Positions 24,520 to 33,023 of a DNA stretch of 40,855 bases are shown in pieces (position 1 is the stretch's first letter; every line of letters begins with the position of its first letter). The notes under the pieces are model-generated. The model had not been told where the DNA came from. It was given only the letters and a program-made list of their open reading frames with translations, and ran no database searches. The DNA comes from Roseinatronobacter thiooxidans. Lineage in GTDB: Bacteria > Pseudomonadota > Alphaproteobacteria > Rhodobacterales > Rhodobacteraceae. Location of the stretch: the NCBI RefSeq assembly GCF_001870675.1, contig NZ_MEHT01000047.1:1-40855 (forward strand), given 5' to 3'. A program made the translations under genes and the position numbers.

Positions 24520-25377
24520 TTAATGTCCGCGCTCGCCGATAAACCGCTTGCGGATCAAACCAGACCCCCAATCGATGATCGCAATCACCACCAGCACATT
24601 CAGCACCACAAAGGCCACCTGATCAAACAACCCCGCGCGGAAGCGCTCGATAATGATCATCCCGATGCCCCCTGCCCCAACCAGCCCCAGAATCGTGGCC
24701 GAGCGGGTGGAGGATTCGAACGAATAAAGCGACAGCGAGATAAACACCGGCAGGATTTGCGGCAGATAGCCATAGCGGATGATCCGGCCCGTATCGGCGC
24801 CCGTGGCGCGCACCCCTTCGACCTGTTTGCGATCGATATTCTCGATGGCCTCGGAATACAGCTTGGCCAGATTGCCCATATCAGACACCCAGATCGCCAG
24901 CACCCCCGCCAAAGGCCCAAGACCCACAGCGCGCACAAAGACCAGCCCCCAGACAATTTGGTCAATCCCGCGGAACACATCCAGCAACCGCCGAACCGCG
25001 TGCCGGAACACGCCCACCGGCATGGTGTTGCGCGCGGCCAGAAAGGCCAGCCCCAGCGCGAAGATCGTGCCCAGCAATGTGCCCACAAAGGCCATTGCGA
25101 TGGTCTGCGCGATACCCTTGTAGATATTGGCATATTGCCAAGTGGCCATATCTTGCCACACCACCATACGGGTCATCAGCGCCCAGGCACGGTCCGAGGC
25201 ATTGAGCAGTTTGCCAATCTCGAAAAAGCCGAGTGACCAGATCAGATAGATGGTGATGAAGGCCCAGCTTGCGGCTTTCAGTGTTGTCACCAACGGGTCG
25301 CCAAACGCCTTGGGGTGGCGTTTGCGGGCAGCCGCAATATCGGCGTCAGATACCGCATGGAAGGTAAGTGTGCTCAT
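24520..25377 (-). CDS. phnE: Phosphonate ABC transporter permease PhnE (second)
   Basis: A 285-residue inner-membrane permease with about six helices (for example ASWAFITIYLIWSLGFF, TIAMAFVGTLLGTIFALGLAFLAA, VAFVVLNVLVVIAII). The ATPase-coupling EAA region is near YSEAIENIDRKQVEGVRATGAD and the PhnE hallmark SSTRSATILGLVGAGGIG follows. The start ATG overlaps the first phnE stop by four bases. The two PhnE proteins probably form a heterodimeric channel with PhnC. The transporter operon ends here with a hairpin terminator. Confidence 0.95.
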   Translation of the reverse strand: MSTLTFHAVSDADIAAARKRHPKAFGDPLVTTLKAASWAFITIYLIWSLGFFEIGKLLNASDRAWALMTRMVVWQDMATWQYANIYKGIAQTIAMAFVGTLLGTIFALGLAFLAARNTMPVGVFRHAVRRLLDVFRGIDQIVWGLVFVRAVGLGPLAGVLAIWVSDMGNLAKLYSEAIENIDRKQVEGVRATGADTGRIIRYGYLPQILPVFISLSLYSFESSTRSATILGLVGAGGIGMIIIERFRAGLFDQVAFVVLNVLVVIAIIDWGSGLIRKRFIGERGH

Positions 25378-26294
25378 CTCAGGGACTCCTTGCCGATCAG
25401 GCGGTGGCGGACACGTTCGGACAAAAGGTCGATGGCTGTGACCGTCAGAACCACCAGCAACAACACCGCAGTCACACGGTCATCAGAAAAGAAACTGATC
25501 GTGTGGCTTAGTTCCGCCCCGATCCCGCCTGCGCCCACAAACCCGACCACGGCAGAGGCGCGCACATTGATCTCGAACCGCCACAGCGCGTAAGAGGTGA
25601 AATTCGGCAGCACTTGCGGCAGGATGCCATAGCGCATCTGCTCGAACCACGACCCGCCAACTGCCTTGATCCCGTCCACAGGGCGCATCGAGGCGTTTTC
25701 ATTGACCTCGGAAAACAATTTGCCCAGCGCACCCGTGGCGTGGATCGTAATGGCCAGCACACCTGCAAGGGGGCCGATCCCCACGGCAAAGACCAAAATC
25801 AGCGCAAACAGGATTTCCGGCACACCGCGGCAAAATTCCAGAAACCGCCGCGCCAGCGCCCCTGCCCAAGGAAAGGGCGTACAGTTGCGCGCCGCGATGA
25901 AAGACAGCGCAACAGCAAGCCCGGTTGCAAGAATCGTGGCGGTCAGCGCCATCAGGATGGTTTCCCAGATCAGCCGCAGGTATTTCCAGAAATCATTGTA
26001 CCAATACCCGATAGAGCCGGGCGGGAAGCGTCCGGCCTCATTTCGGCTGTCAAATAGGACATCCCATTGCAGCGATGGCATGACCGAGCCGAAATATTCA
26101 AAAATGCGCGGCAGGCCCGCGGCCAGCCTGTCCGGCGTGAAGCGCGATATCCACAGCGACCATAGAAGGAAGCCCAGAAACACCACGCCCAAGGTGACAT
26201 TCACCACCATCCGGTCGCGGATCATCTGGCGGCGATGGGTCTCGAACAGGGAAACCGGGTCCTGGTCCTGCCCGTTTGTCGTGACACTGGCCAT
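25374..26294 (-). CDS. phnE: Phosphonate ABC transporter permease PhnE (first)
   Basis: A 306-residue permease paralogous to the next gene. N-terminal helix VNVTLGVVFLGFLLWSLWI, a periplasmic segment with FDSRNEAGRFPPGSIGYWYNDF, then further helices (ILMALTATILATGLAVALSF, ILFALILVFAVGIGPLAGVL). The EAA-like loop is SEVNENASMRPVDGIKAVGG and the hallmark is RASAVVGFVGAGGIGAEL. The start at 26294 is one base from the phnC stop. Together with the second PhnE it makes the membrane part of the phosphonate importer. Confidence 0.95.
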   Translation of the reverse strand: MASVTTNGQDQDPVSLFETHRRQMIRDRMVVNVTLGVVFLGFLLWSLWISRFTPDRLAAGLPRIFEYFGSVMPSLQWDVLFDSRNEAGRFPPGSIGYWYNDFWKYLRLIWETILMALTATILATGLAVALSFIAARNCTPFPWAGALARRFLEFCRGVPEILFALILVFAVGIGPLAGVLAITIHATGALGKLFSEVNENASMRPVDGIKAVGGSWFEQMRYGILPQVLPNFTSYALWRFEINVRASAVVGFVGAGGIGAELSHTISFFSDDRVTAVLLLVVLTVTAIDLLSERVRHRLIGKESLR

Positions 26295-26295
26295 C

Positions 26296-27114
26296 TCAGT
26301 TCACCACGCGGACTTCGGGCTGCGCGGGTGCCGAAGGCTTCAGCGCGGTCGAGGTCATGGCCTCGGAAAACGCCTCCTCGGCCTCGGCGCCGTAAATATC
26401 GCGCGCGGCTTTGTCTGTCAGTTCCTTCGGCGTGCCATCAAACACAATGACGCCGTCCTGCATGCCGATGATGCGGTCGCAATACTGGCGCGCTGTGTCC
26501 AGCGTATGCAGGTTGCAGATCACCGTCAGCCCATCTTCCTGGTTGATGGCGCGCAAGGCATCCATCACCACTTTGGCGTTCAGCGGGTCAAGGCTGGCGA
26601 TTGGCTCATCCGCAAGCATGACGCGGGGTTCCTGCACCAGCGCGCGGGCAATGGCCACACGCTGCATCTGCCCGCCTGACAAGGTGTCGGTCTGTTGCAG
26701 TGCCACATGCGCCATGCCCAGCCGGTCCAGCGCGCGAATGGCAAAGGCGCGTTCCTTGGCCGAAAACACGCCCAGCATGGACGTGGCGAAGCCATGATGG
26801 AACAGGCGGCCCGACATGACATTGGTGATCACATTCAAGCGGCCCACAAGGTTGAACTGCTGGAACACCATCGCGCATTCATTGCGCCACTGGCGCAGGT
26901 CGCGGCCCTTCAGCGCGGTAATGTCGCGCTTCTGGAACAGCATCTGCCCGCCCGAGGGCTCGTTCAAGCGGTTGATCATGCGCAGCAGCGTGGACTTGCC
27001 CGCACCAGAGCGTCCGATGATGCCAACCATCTGCCCATCGGGAATTGTAAAAGTGGCGGGTTTGACCGCAACAGTGCTGTTGAACTGCTTAGTAAGTCCC
27101 TTGAATTCGAGCAT
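26296..27114 (-). CDS. phnC: Phosphonate ABC transporter ATPase PhnC
   Basis: A 272-residue importer ATPase. Walker A GRSGAGKST is at about residues 34-42, Q-loop MVFQQFNLVGRLNV, signature LSGGQMQRVAIARAL, Walker B VMLADEPIASLD and H-loop TVICNLHTLDTARQY. The NLH in the H-loop region is usual for PhnC. The start is ATG at 27114 (MLEFKGLTKQF) with aggag upstream; the longer in-frame extension has no support. It is preceded by an 82-base gap with a strong hairpin that separates it from phnD1. Confidence 0.95.
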   Translation of the reverse strand: MLEFKGLTKQFNSTVAVKPATFTIPDGQMVGIIGRSGAGKSTLLRMINRLNEPSGGQMLFQKRDITALKGRDLRQWRNECAMVFQQFNLVGRLNVITNVMSGRLFHHGFATSMLGVFSAKERAFAIRALDRLGMAHVALQQTDTLSGGQMQRVAIARALVQEPRVMLADEPIASLDPLNAKVVMDALRAINQEDGLTVICNLHTLDTARQYCDRIIGMQDGVIVFDGTPKELTDKAARDIYGAEAEEAFSEAMTSTALKPSAPAQPEVRVVN

Positions 27115-27153
27115 GGAGTTTCTCCTGTCAATGCGCGGCGCGCAAATGAGCGG

Positions 27154-27179
27154 CAGGCCCTTGCGCGGGCAAGGACCTG
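27154..27179 (-). other. Intercistronic hairpin between phnD1 and phnC
   Basis: An 11-bp stem with one G-U pair (CAGGTCCTTGC / GCAAGGGCCTG on the minus strand) and a 4-base loop. There is no U-tract. Such hairpins commonly protect the upstream message, here the binding-protein gene, from 3' decay. Confidence 0.6.
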
Positions 27180-27196
27180 TTGTGAAGGCAGCCGAG

Positions 27197-28117
27197 CTAG
27201 CGAGAGCTTGCGATTTCGTCTTCGCGCAGGCGCACGGCGGTTTCGTAGAAGTCATGGCCGATTTCCACAAAGCCACCACCCTCGCCGCCGATTGTGGCGT
27301 TGTAGCAATCTGGCTGGCGTTCTTTCATATTCAGGAACAGGTCCATTACCAGCGCGCGCGCCTCTTGTGGCAAATCCTTGCGCAGCACGGTCGGGCCATT
27401 CGGAATCAGGTCGGATGTCCAGATGATCTTGATATCATTCATGTCCAGCAGACCGTTATCGACCATGCGGCGAATATTGCCGCGGCTGTAGCCTTCGGCA
27501 TGTTCGCCCAGCAGTGACGACCACGTGGCGGCGGCGTCATACTGGCCCTGCAACACGGCGATCACGCCTTGCTCATGACCGCCCGAAAACCCGACGCGCC
27601 CGAAATACGCATCCTCGATCCCCGCAAGGCGCAGTTCTGCGCGCGGGAACAGATAGCCGGATGCCGAATTTGCATCGGCATAGGCAAGGCTGCGGCCTGC
27701 CATATCCTCCAGCGTTTCAATGCCGCTATCGGCGCGCGTGACAATGACAGAGTAATACCCAAGCGAGCCGTCCACATTGGCCGAGGTCATCACCACGTCC
27801 ACGGCTTCGGGGTCTTGCAGATATATGCCAGCATAGCCCGATGCGCCCAGTCCGGCATGGTGCAACTGACCGGCCAGCAGCCCCTGCATCACGCCTGCGT
27901 AATCGGCGGCGGGATACAGCTCGACCGGAACGCCCAATGTGTCGGTCATCAACTCTTGCAGGCAGGAATAGCGGCGCAAACGGTCGGCTTCGTTTTCGCC
28001 GGACAGAATGCCAATATTGTAAGTGCCGAAATCCGCGCGCCAGTCGGCAGCGGCGGGGGTCACAGTGGACACAAGACACGCAAGTGTCGCGGCTATGCCA
28101 GTGAAAGTCTTGGTCAT
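27197..28117 (-). CDS. phnD: Phosphonate-binding protein PhnD (second of a tandem pair)
   Basis: A 306-residue periplasmic solute-binding protein with a Sec signal (TGIAATLACLVSTVTPAAA, cleavage near residue 25). The N-terminal ligand loop is YNIGILSGENEADRLRRYSC, with GVMQGLLAGQLHHAGLGASGYA and YADANSASGYLFPRAEL following as in PhnD. The C-terminal domain includes IIWTSDLIPNGPTVLRKDLP. It is a clear paralogue of the gene just upstream (28217-29143), but differs at many positions facing the ligand, such as HHAGLGAS against DYAALGAS. The pair may widen the substrate range. Confidence 0.94.
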   Translation of the reverse strand: MTKTFTGIAATLACLVSTVTPAAADWRADFGTYNIGILSGENEADRLRRYSCLQELMTDTLGVPVELYPAADYAGVMQGLLAGQLHHAGLGASGYAGIYLQDPEAVDVVMTSANVDGSLGYYSVIVTRADSGIETLEDMAGRSLAYADANSASGYLFPRAELRLAGIEDAYFGRVGFSGGHEQGVIAVLQGQYDAAATWSSLLGEHAEGYSRGNIRRMVDNGLLDMNDIKIIWTSDLIPNGPTVLRKDLPQEARALVMDLFLNMKERQPDCYNATIGGEGGGFVEIGHDFYETAVRLREDEIASSR

Positions 28118-28180
28118 GGTTTTCGTCCTTGTGGTGGATGAAGAACACGCCCCCGCAACTCTCCTCCCGCGTGGGCAATG

Positions 28181-28207
28181 AAAAAGGGCAGCCCGAACGG
28201 GCCACCC
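28181..28207 (-). terminator. Hairpin with U-tract between the two phnD genes
   Basis: On the minus strand GGGtgGCCC-GTTC-GGGCtgCCC is followed by TTTTT (28181-28185). The 9-position stem has two mismatches. It lies 10 bases after the phnD2 stop and probably acts as a partial terminator, giving more transcript for the first binding protein than for the genes behind it. Confidence 0.7.
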
Positions 28208-28216
28208 TTGTCTTGC

Positions 28217-29143
28217 TTAGCGCGAACCGGCCAATTCCTCGCGGCGCATCTCGACGATGCCCTCGAAGAAGTCATGGTCAACACTCACCCAACCCTGACC
28301 CTCACCGAAAGAGATGTCGTAATAGCACTGCGCGTCGGTTTCGAGCTGGTTGGCCAGATAATCGCTGACGATGTCTTTAACCTCTTGCGGCAGCGCCTGA
28401 CGGATCACCACAGGGCCATTCGGAATGATCGGGCTTTCCCAGATGATCCGCAGATCGGACATATCCAGCAGTCCATTGTCAATCATGCGACGCAGGTTGC
28501 CACGGGTATACCCCTCTGCCGGATCGCCCTGACCGGAAGCCCATGTCACGCCAGCATCATACTGGCCTTGCAAAACAGCGATCACAGCCTGTTCATGACC
28601 ACCGCCGAAACCTGTGCGGCTGAAGAAGTCTTCTTCCACGATCCCGGCGCGGCGCAACTCGAAACGCGGCACGATATAGCCGGAGGTTGAATTAGGGTCC
28701 GCATAGGCCAGCGAATGGCCTTCCATGTCTTCCAGCGAATGAATATCGCTATCCGCGCGCACATACATCGGCGCGATGTAACCTGTGGACCCGTCCGCTT
28801 CTGCCGAAACAAAAATCGGCTCTACAGCATTGGCGTCTTGCAGATAGATACCTGCATAGGCCGAAGCGCCCAGTGCTGCATAATCCAGTTGGCCGGCCAG
28901 AAGCCCCTGCATCACGCCTGCATAATCGGGGGCGGGGAACATTTCGACCGGGACGCCCAGACGCTCTTCCAGCGCCACGCGCAGACAGTCGTTATTGCGC
29001 AGGCGGTCGGCTTCATTCTCGCCGCCCAGCAGGCCAATGCGGAAGACAGGCAGGTCTGAGCGCCAGTCAGCGCTGGCGGTCAGGGGAAAGGTGCTTAGCG
29101 CGGTCGCAGTGACCAAAAGCGCGGCGATAGCCTTGGTTTTCAT
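28217..29143 (-). CDS. phnD: Phosphonate-binding protein PhnD (first of a tandem pair)
   Basis: A 308-residue periplasmic binding protein, first gene of the importer operon. Sec signal MKTKAIAALLVTATALS...TASA with cleavage near residue 26. Ligand-loop motif FRIGLLGGENEADRLRNNDC, GVMQGLLAGQLDYAALGASAYA, YADPNSTSGYIVPRFEL and IIWESPIIPNGPVVIRQALP. The start is ATG at 29143 with a gag-rich site; a start 39 bases upstream is unlikely. The presence of two PhnD proteins for one PhnC-E1-E2 set suggests that different phosphonates, or phosphonates and phosphite or phosphate esters, feed the same channel. Confidence 0.94.
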   Translation of the reverse strand: MKTKAIAALLVTATALSTFPLTASADWRSDLPVFRIGLLGGENEADRLRNNDCLRVALEERLGVPVEMFPAPDYAGVMQGLLAGQLDYAALGASAYAGIYLQDANAVEPIFVSAEADGSTGYIAPMYVRADSDIHSLEDMEGHSLAYADPNSTSGYIVPRFELRRAGIVEEDFFSRTGFGGGHEQAVIAVLQGQYDAGVTWASGQGDPAEGYTRGNLRRMIDNGLLDMSDLRIIWESPIIPNGPVVIRQALPQEVKDIVSDYLANQLETDAQCYYDISFGEGQGWVSVDHDFFEGIVEMRREELAGSR

Positions 29144-29580
29144 GAATGATCTCCAGATCAGGATGGAAGCAATGATCCCCATCGCGGGAACTCCGGTCTG
29201 ATCTCAGGATTCGGTAACTTTGGCGTAACGGTTCTGTAAAGAATTCATGAAATTTAGCACGCGTCTTGGCGTAAAGTGGCGGTTCTGTGAAATTGCGCCA
29301 GCCATGACAAGGATACCCCGGCCCGATCTGCCGCAGCGGTTCGGGCTTGCAGTCGCTCTCAGGACCGCGCGCAAACCGAGTGGGAACACGCGGGGCATGC
29401 GCAACAACTGGCACATACCCAGCGGCATCTTGCACATCAATCTTCCGCCCCGGCGCGCCGATCTCACGCAGGCAGCGAAAATTGTCATGCGTGTTTCCCC
29501 GCCCGATACGGCTTGCACCGCGATGACCATAGGCACCGGCACCCACGGGCGATAGAAAGGGCCGGACGCTGGCTTTGTCG
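29144..29580. promoter_or_regulatory. 437-bp leader region of the phnDCE operon with imperfect direct repeat
   Basis: It contains two related blocks, 29219-29240 and 29265-29292, both reading ttggcgtaa...cggttctgt.aa on the plus strand. They lie about 76-150 bases upstream of phnD2 and could be regulator binding sites. No reading frame in the region looks real. A PhoB box could not be fixed with certainty. Confidence 0.5.
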
Positions 29581-30348
29581 TCACACCACACGCTTGCCTG
29601 TGGCTGCGTCGAACGGATGCAACCTGTCACGTTCGATGCTGAAGGTCAGGTTTGATCCTTCCTGGACATCAGGCATATGCGGCAGGCGGGCGACCATGGT
29701 TTCCTTGATACCCGCGAAACTTAGGTGCAGGTGGCTTTGCGCGCCCGCGGGTTCCAACACCACCAGTCGCCCGCTGAGTGACCTCTCGTTCTCGCAGGCG
29801 CGCTCCAGCGACAGATCCTCGGGGCGGATGCCGATCAGATCGGCCCCAATTGGCAAATGCGCCAGAGACTCGGCCGAGACCAGCCCCCGCATGTATTCGG
29901 CAGGCAGCATGTTCATGGCGGGAAAGCCGATGAAGCCTGCCACAAAAGTAGTGGCTGGGCGGGAGTAAACTTCCATCGGAGTGCCGATCTGTTCAATCTG
30001 GCCATTGTTCAAAACCACCAGACGGTCGGCCATTGTCAGGGCCTCCAACTGGTCTTGGGTCACATATAGCAATGTGGTCCGAAGGCGTTTTTGCAACTGG
30101 CGGATTTCCACCCGCATCTGCACATGCAGCTTTGAGTCAAGGTTCGACAAAGGTTCATCAAACAGAAACGCTGCCGGTTCACGCACCAGCGCCCGCCCCA
30201 TTGCGACCCGCCGGCGCTGGCCACCCGCCAACTGGCGCGGCTTGCGATCCAGAAACGGGCCGATCTCCAGCATGGCAGCGGCTTCGCGCACGCGGCCGTT
30301 TATCTCGGGCGCGTGAAGCCTCGGTTCTTCAACCCGTTTCACCGCCAC
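29581..30348 (-). pseudogene. 5'-truncated UgpC/MalK-type sugar ABC ATPase
   Basis: The C-terminal two thirds of an ATPase for glycerol-3-phosphate or sugar import (UgpC/MalK family). It begins inside the family pattern at NVAVKRVEEPRLHAPEINGRVREAA. About 90 residues including Walker A and the Q-loop are missing, and an in-frame stop precedes the homology. It retains LAGGQRRRVAMGRALV (signature, normally LSGGQ), FLFDEPLSNLDSKL (Walker B) and the OB-type regulatory domain (IGIRPEDLSLE). The H-loop reads YVTQDQLEAL, where the catalytic His of THDQ is Gln. Even with a full N-terminus it would be impaired. No permease or binding-protein partner is adjacent. It abuts the end of the lysR gene. Confidence 0.8.
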
Positions 30349-30369
30349 ATTGCTTGGTTTGACCCAAGA

Positions 30370-31281
30370 TTAAGATGTCGCCAATTCCGCGCAACTTTCC
30401 AGCGCTTTCCCAAGCTGCATGGCGAAGCGGAAACTGGCCACGGGCAGTGAGCGCCCTCGTTGTTGCCCCAGAAGCAGGACACCCGGCGCCACATCACGTT
30501 CCGAGATCGCGCGGATTACAAGGCCTGACTGGCGCTGCGCATTCAGGCCGATGGGTATCTGGAACCCGATTGTCCGCTCGGTCTGCACATAGTGGCGGAT
30601 CAATTCAAAAGATTCTGTTTCCACTACTGGCGTCACCTGCCGACCTATGCTTTTTGCCGCACCGTCCAGCAGTGATCTGACCCCGTATTCCACCGAAGGC
30701 GCGATATGGGGATGGTTCAGGCAGTCCCGTAGTCGCAAGTCAGATTTTTGCGCCAGGGGGTGGTCCTCTGCCATTACGGCGCATACGGGTTGAGGGCAGT
30801 GGGCAATAACTTCGAAATCGACCATCAGGACCGGCTCGAAGACAAGCGCCAGATCGCATTTGAACGCGGCCAGTTCGGCCTCGGCCCGCGAGCGATCGCG
30901 CACAATGGCGGTGAACGTCACCCCCGGATGATCGCTGCGATAGCGCGAAATCTGCTCGGGCAGAAAGTAGGGCAAAAGCGCTTGTGAGCAGGCAATACTG
31001 ACATGGCCACGCCGCACCCCGGAGAGATCGGCCACCTGACTTTGCACCCGCGCCATGTCCGAGCGCTGGCTGCGGTAGTGCTGCAAGATCAACTCGCCCG
31101 CCGGGTTCAGCCGCACACCACGCGCCAACCTCTCGAAAATCTGGGCACCGAATTCATCTTCGAACCGCGAGATGCGGCGGTTGAGCGCAGAAGCCGTCAG
31201 CCCCGCATCTTCAGCGGCTTTGCGGATAGAGCCCGCGCGCGCCACAGCTTCGATCAGGCGAAAGGTCTCCATATGGCGCAT
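30370..31281 (-). CDS. LysR-family transcriptional regulator
   Basis: A 303-residue regulator. The N-terminal HTH (ETFRLIEAVARAGSIRKAAEDAGLTASALNRRISRFEDEFGAQIFERLARG) is followed by a substrate-binding domain of the periplasmic-binding type (about residues 95-290). It is divergent from the peptide-type ABC operon with 130 bp between, the usual place for a LysR activator of that operon. The shared region has an inverted repeat GTTGTTC...GAACAAC. The coinducer is unknown but is likely the transported substrate or a product of the allophanate hydrolase step. Confidence 0.92.
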   Translation of the reverse strand: MRHMETFRLIEAVARAGSIRKAAEDAGLTASALNRRISRFEDEFGAQIFERLARGVRLNPAGELILQHYRSQRSDMARVQSQVADLSGVRRGHVSIACSQALLPYFLPEQISRYRSDHPGVTFTAIVRDRSRAEAELAAFKCDLALVFEPVLMVDFEVIAHCPQPVCAVMAEDHPLAQKSDLRLRDCLNHPHIAPSVEYGVRSLLDGAAKSIGRQVTPVVETESFELIRHYVQTERTIGFQIPIGLNAQRQSGLVIRAISERDVAPGVLLLGQQRGRSLPVASFRFAMQLGKALESCAELATS

Positions 31282-31411
31282 AATTGGGCACTCTTTAGTT
31301 GTTCATTAAATACATCACTCCTGTGAAAACATAGCATTTCCGGAACAACACGCAACGGGGTAACTTGGTCATACCGCATATTTCTGCGACCAGAATCATC
31401 AGGAGCCTGCC
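31282..31411. promoter_or_regulatory. Divergent promoter region lysR / ABC operon
   Basis: 130 bp, AT-rich in the middle. GTTGTTC at 31298-31304 and GAACAAC at 31343-31349 form a perfect 7-bp inverted repeat 38 bases apart, which may be the two halves of a looped regulator site. A ribosome binding site (aggag) stands at 31400 before the ABC binding-protein start. Confidence 0.5.
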
Positions 31412-33019
31412 ATGTCCTCTTTCAATCGCCGCGCGTTTCTTGCCTCTGCCGCCGGGGCTGGAATGCTACCTTTCCTGCGGGTCTTGCCTGCAACGGCCCA
31501 GACCCGCGATACGCTGGTCACGGTTTTTGGCCAGACCATCAACAGCCTTGATCTGCACCGCGTGGGCACCAACCGTGCCAGCTATCAGGTGGCGATCAAC
31601 TGCTATGACCGCCTTGTGGGCTTTGGTGCAAAGCAACTGCCCTCGGGCGAAATGTCCTATGACTATGACACCATTGTGCCAGAACTGGCTGAAAGCTGGA
31701 CCACGTCCGAAGATGGCCTGACCATCACTTTCAAGCTGAAGCCGAACGCCACCTTCTGGGATGGCAGCAAGGTCACGGCAGAAGATGTGAAATGGTCGCT
31801 GGACCGCGCTGTATCCGCGGGCGGCTTTCCGACCACGCAAATGGCGGCAGGGGGCTTTTTCCGCCCCGATCAGTTCGAAGTGGTCGATGAAGAAACAATC
31901 AATGTTAAGCTGGACTATCCGTCAAAACTGGCACTGCCGAACCTTGCCGTGCCGGTGCCCTTCATCATCAACTCGTCGGTTGCCAAGGCGAATGCGACCG
32001 AGGCCGACCCTTGGGCCATGGAATACCTGCACACCACCCCTGCGGGTTCAGGGGCCTTCAAGGTTACCCGCTGGGATCAGGGCCAGCAACTGGTGTATGA
32101 ACGCAATGACGCCTGGATCGGTGGTGAGTTGCCTGCCGTCCAGCGCGTAATTGTGCGCGAAGTCCCCTCCGCCGCGACACGGCGTGCATTGGTGGAACGG
32201 GGCGATGTGCAGATCAGCTTCGACATTCCCGACCGCGATGCCTCTGAACTGGCCGATAAGCTGACAGTCCATTCCACACCGATCGAAAACTGCATTCATG
32301 CTCTGTGTCTGAATACTAAATTTGCCCCGTTTCAAGACGCGGATGTGCGCAAGGCCGTGGCCTATGCCACGCCTTACGATGCGATTTTCGAGGCCGCAGC
32401 TTACGGGCGCGGCGCAAAGCTCTGGGGTGGCGACACGGAAATCACCGACATCGCATGGCCGCGCGCCTTCCCCTACACCACCAATCTGGACATGGCGCGC
32501 GAGCATATGGCGAAATCCGGTTTTCCTGACGGGTTTGAGGTGACGCTGTCGATCAGCCTTGACCTGGTCAGCTGGATGGAACCTGCGGCGCTGCTGATAC
32601 AAGAGGCGATGGCTCAGATCGGCATCAAGGTGACGGTGGACCGAATTCCGGGGGCCAACTGGCGCACTGTCGCGCTGGTGGACAAGACGCTGGACATGCA
32701 TCTGGAAAACTTCGGCGGCTGGCTGAACACGCCGTGTTATTACTTCTTCTGGGCTTATCAGAAGGACCGGTTGTTCAATTCGTCTGCCTATGACAATCCG
32801 GTGGTGCATGAGCTGACCGAGCGCACGCTGCACATGGCCATCGACGATCCGGAATATGCGCCGCTTATCAAGCAGATGTTCGAGATCGTGATCGAAGACC
32901 TGCCGCGCATTCCGCTGTATCAACCGGCGCTGAACGTTGCGATGAACGGGGCCGACGGATACGAGTTCTGGTTCCACCGTCAGCTGGACGTGCGCCCCCT
33001 GACCGGCGCAGGGGCATAA
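31412..33019 (+). CDS. Peptide/nickel-type ABC substrate-binding protein, Tat-exported
   Basis: A 535-residue family 5 extracellular solute-binding protein (DppA/OppA type). The N-terminus FNRRAFLASAAGAGMLPFLR is a twin-arginine signal with cleavage near ATAQ at residue 30. Family motifs are YDRLVGF, LAESWTTSEDGLTITFKLKPNATFWDGSKVTAEDVKWSLDR and GSGAFKVTRWDQGQQLVYERND. It is the first gene of a tightly packed operon with two permeases, a double ATPase and an allophanate hydrolase. This context points to a nitrogen compound as substrate, possibly a urea-like or carboxamide compound, and not a peptide; the substrate is inferred only. Confidence 0.92.
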   Translation: MSSFNRRAFLASAAGAGMLPFLRVLPATAQTRDTLVTVFGQTINSLDLHRVGTNRASYQVAINCYDRLVGFGAKQLPSGEMSYDYDTIVPELAESWTTSEDGLTITFKLKPNATFWDGSKVTAEDVKWSLDRAVSAGGFPTTQMAAGGFFRPDQFEVVDEETINVKLDYPSKLALPNLAVPVPFIINSSVAKANATEADPWAMEYLHTTPAGSGAFKVTRWDQGQQLVYERNDAWIGGELPAVQRVIVREVPSAATRRALVERGDVQISFDIPDRDASELADKLTVHSTPIENCIHALCLNTKFAPFQDADVRKAVAYATPYDAIFEAAAYGRGAKLWGGDTEITDIAWPRAFPYTTNLDMAREHMAKSGFPDGFEVTLSISLDLVSWMEPAALLIQEAMAQIGIKVTVDRIPGANWRTVALVDKTLDMHLENFGGWLNTPCYYFFWAYQKDRLFNSSAYDNPVVHELTERTLHMAIDDPEYAPLIKQMFEIVIEDLPRIPLYQPALNVAMNGADGYEFWFHRQLDVRPLTGAGA

Positions 33020-33023
33020 GCCA

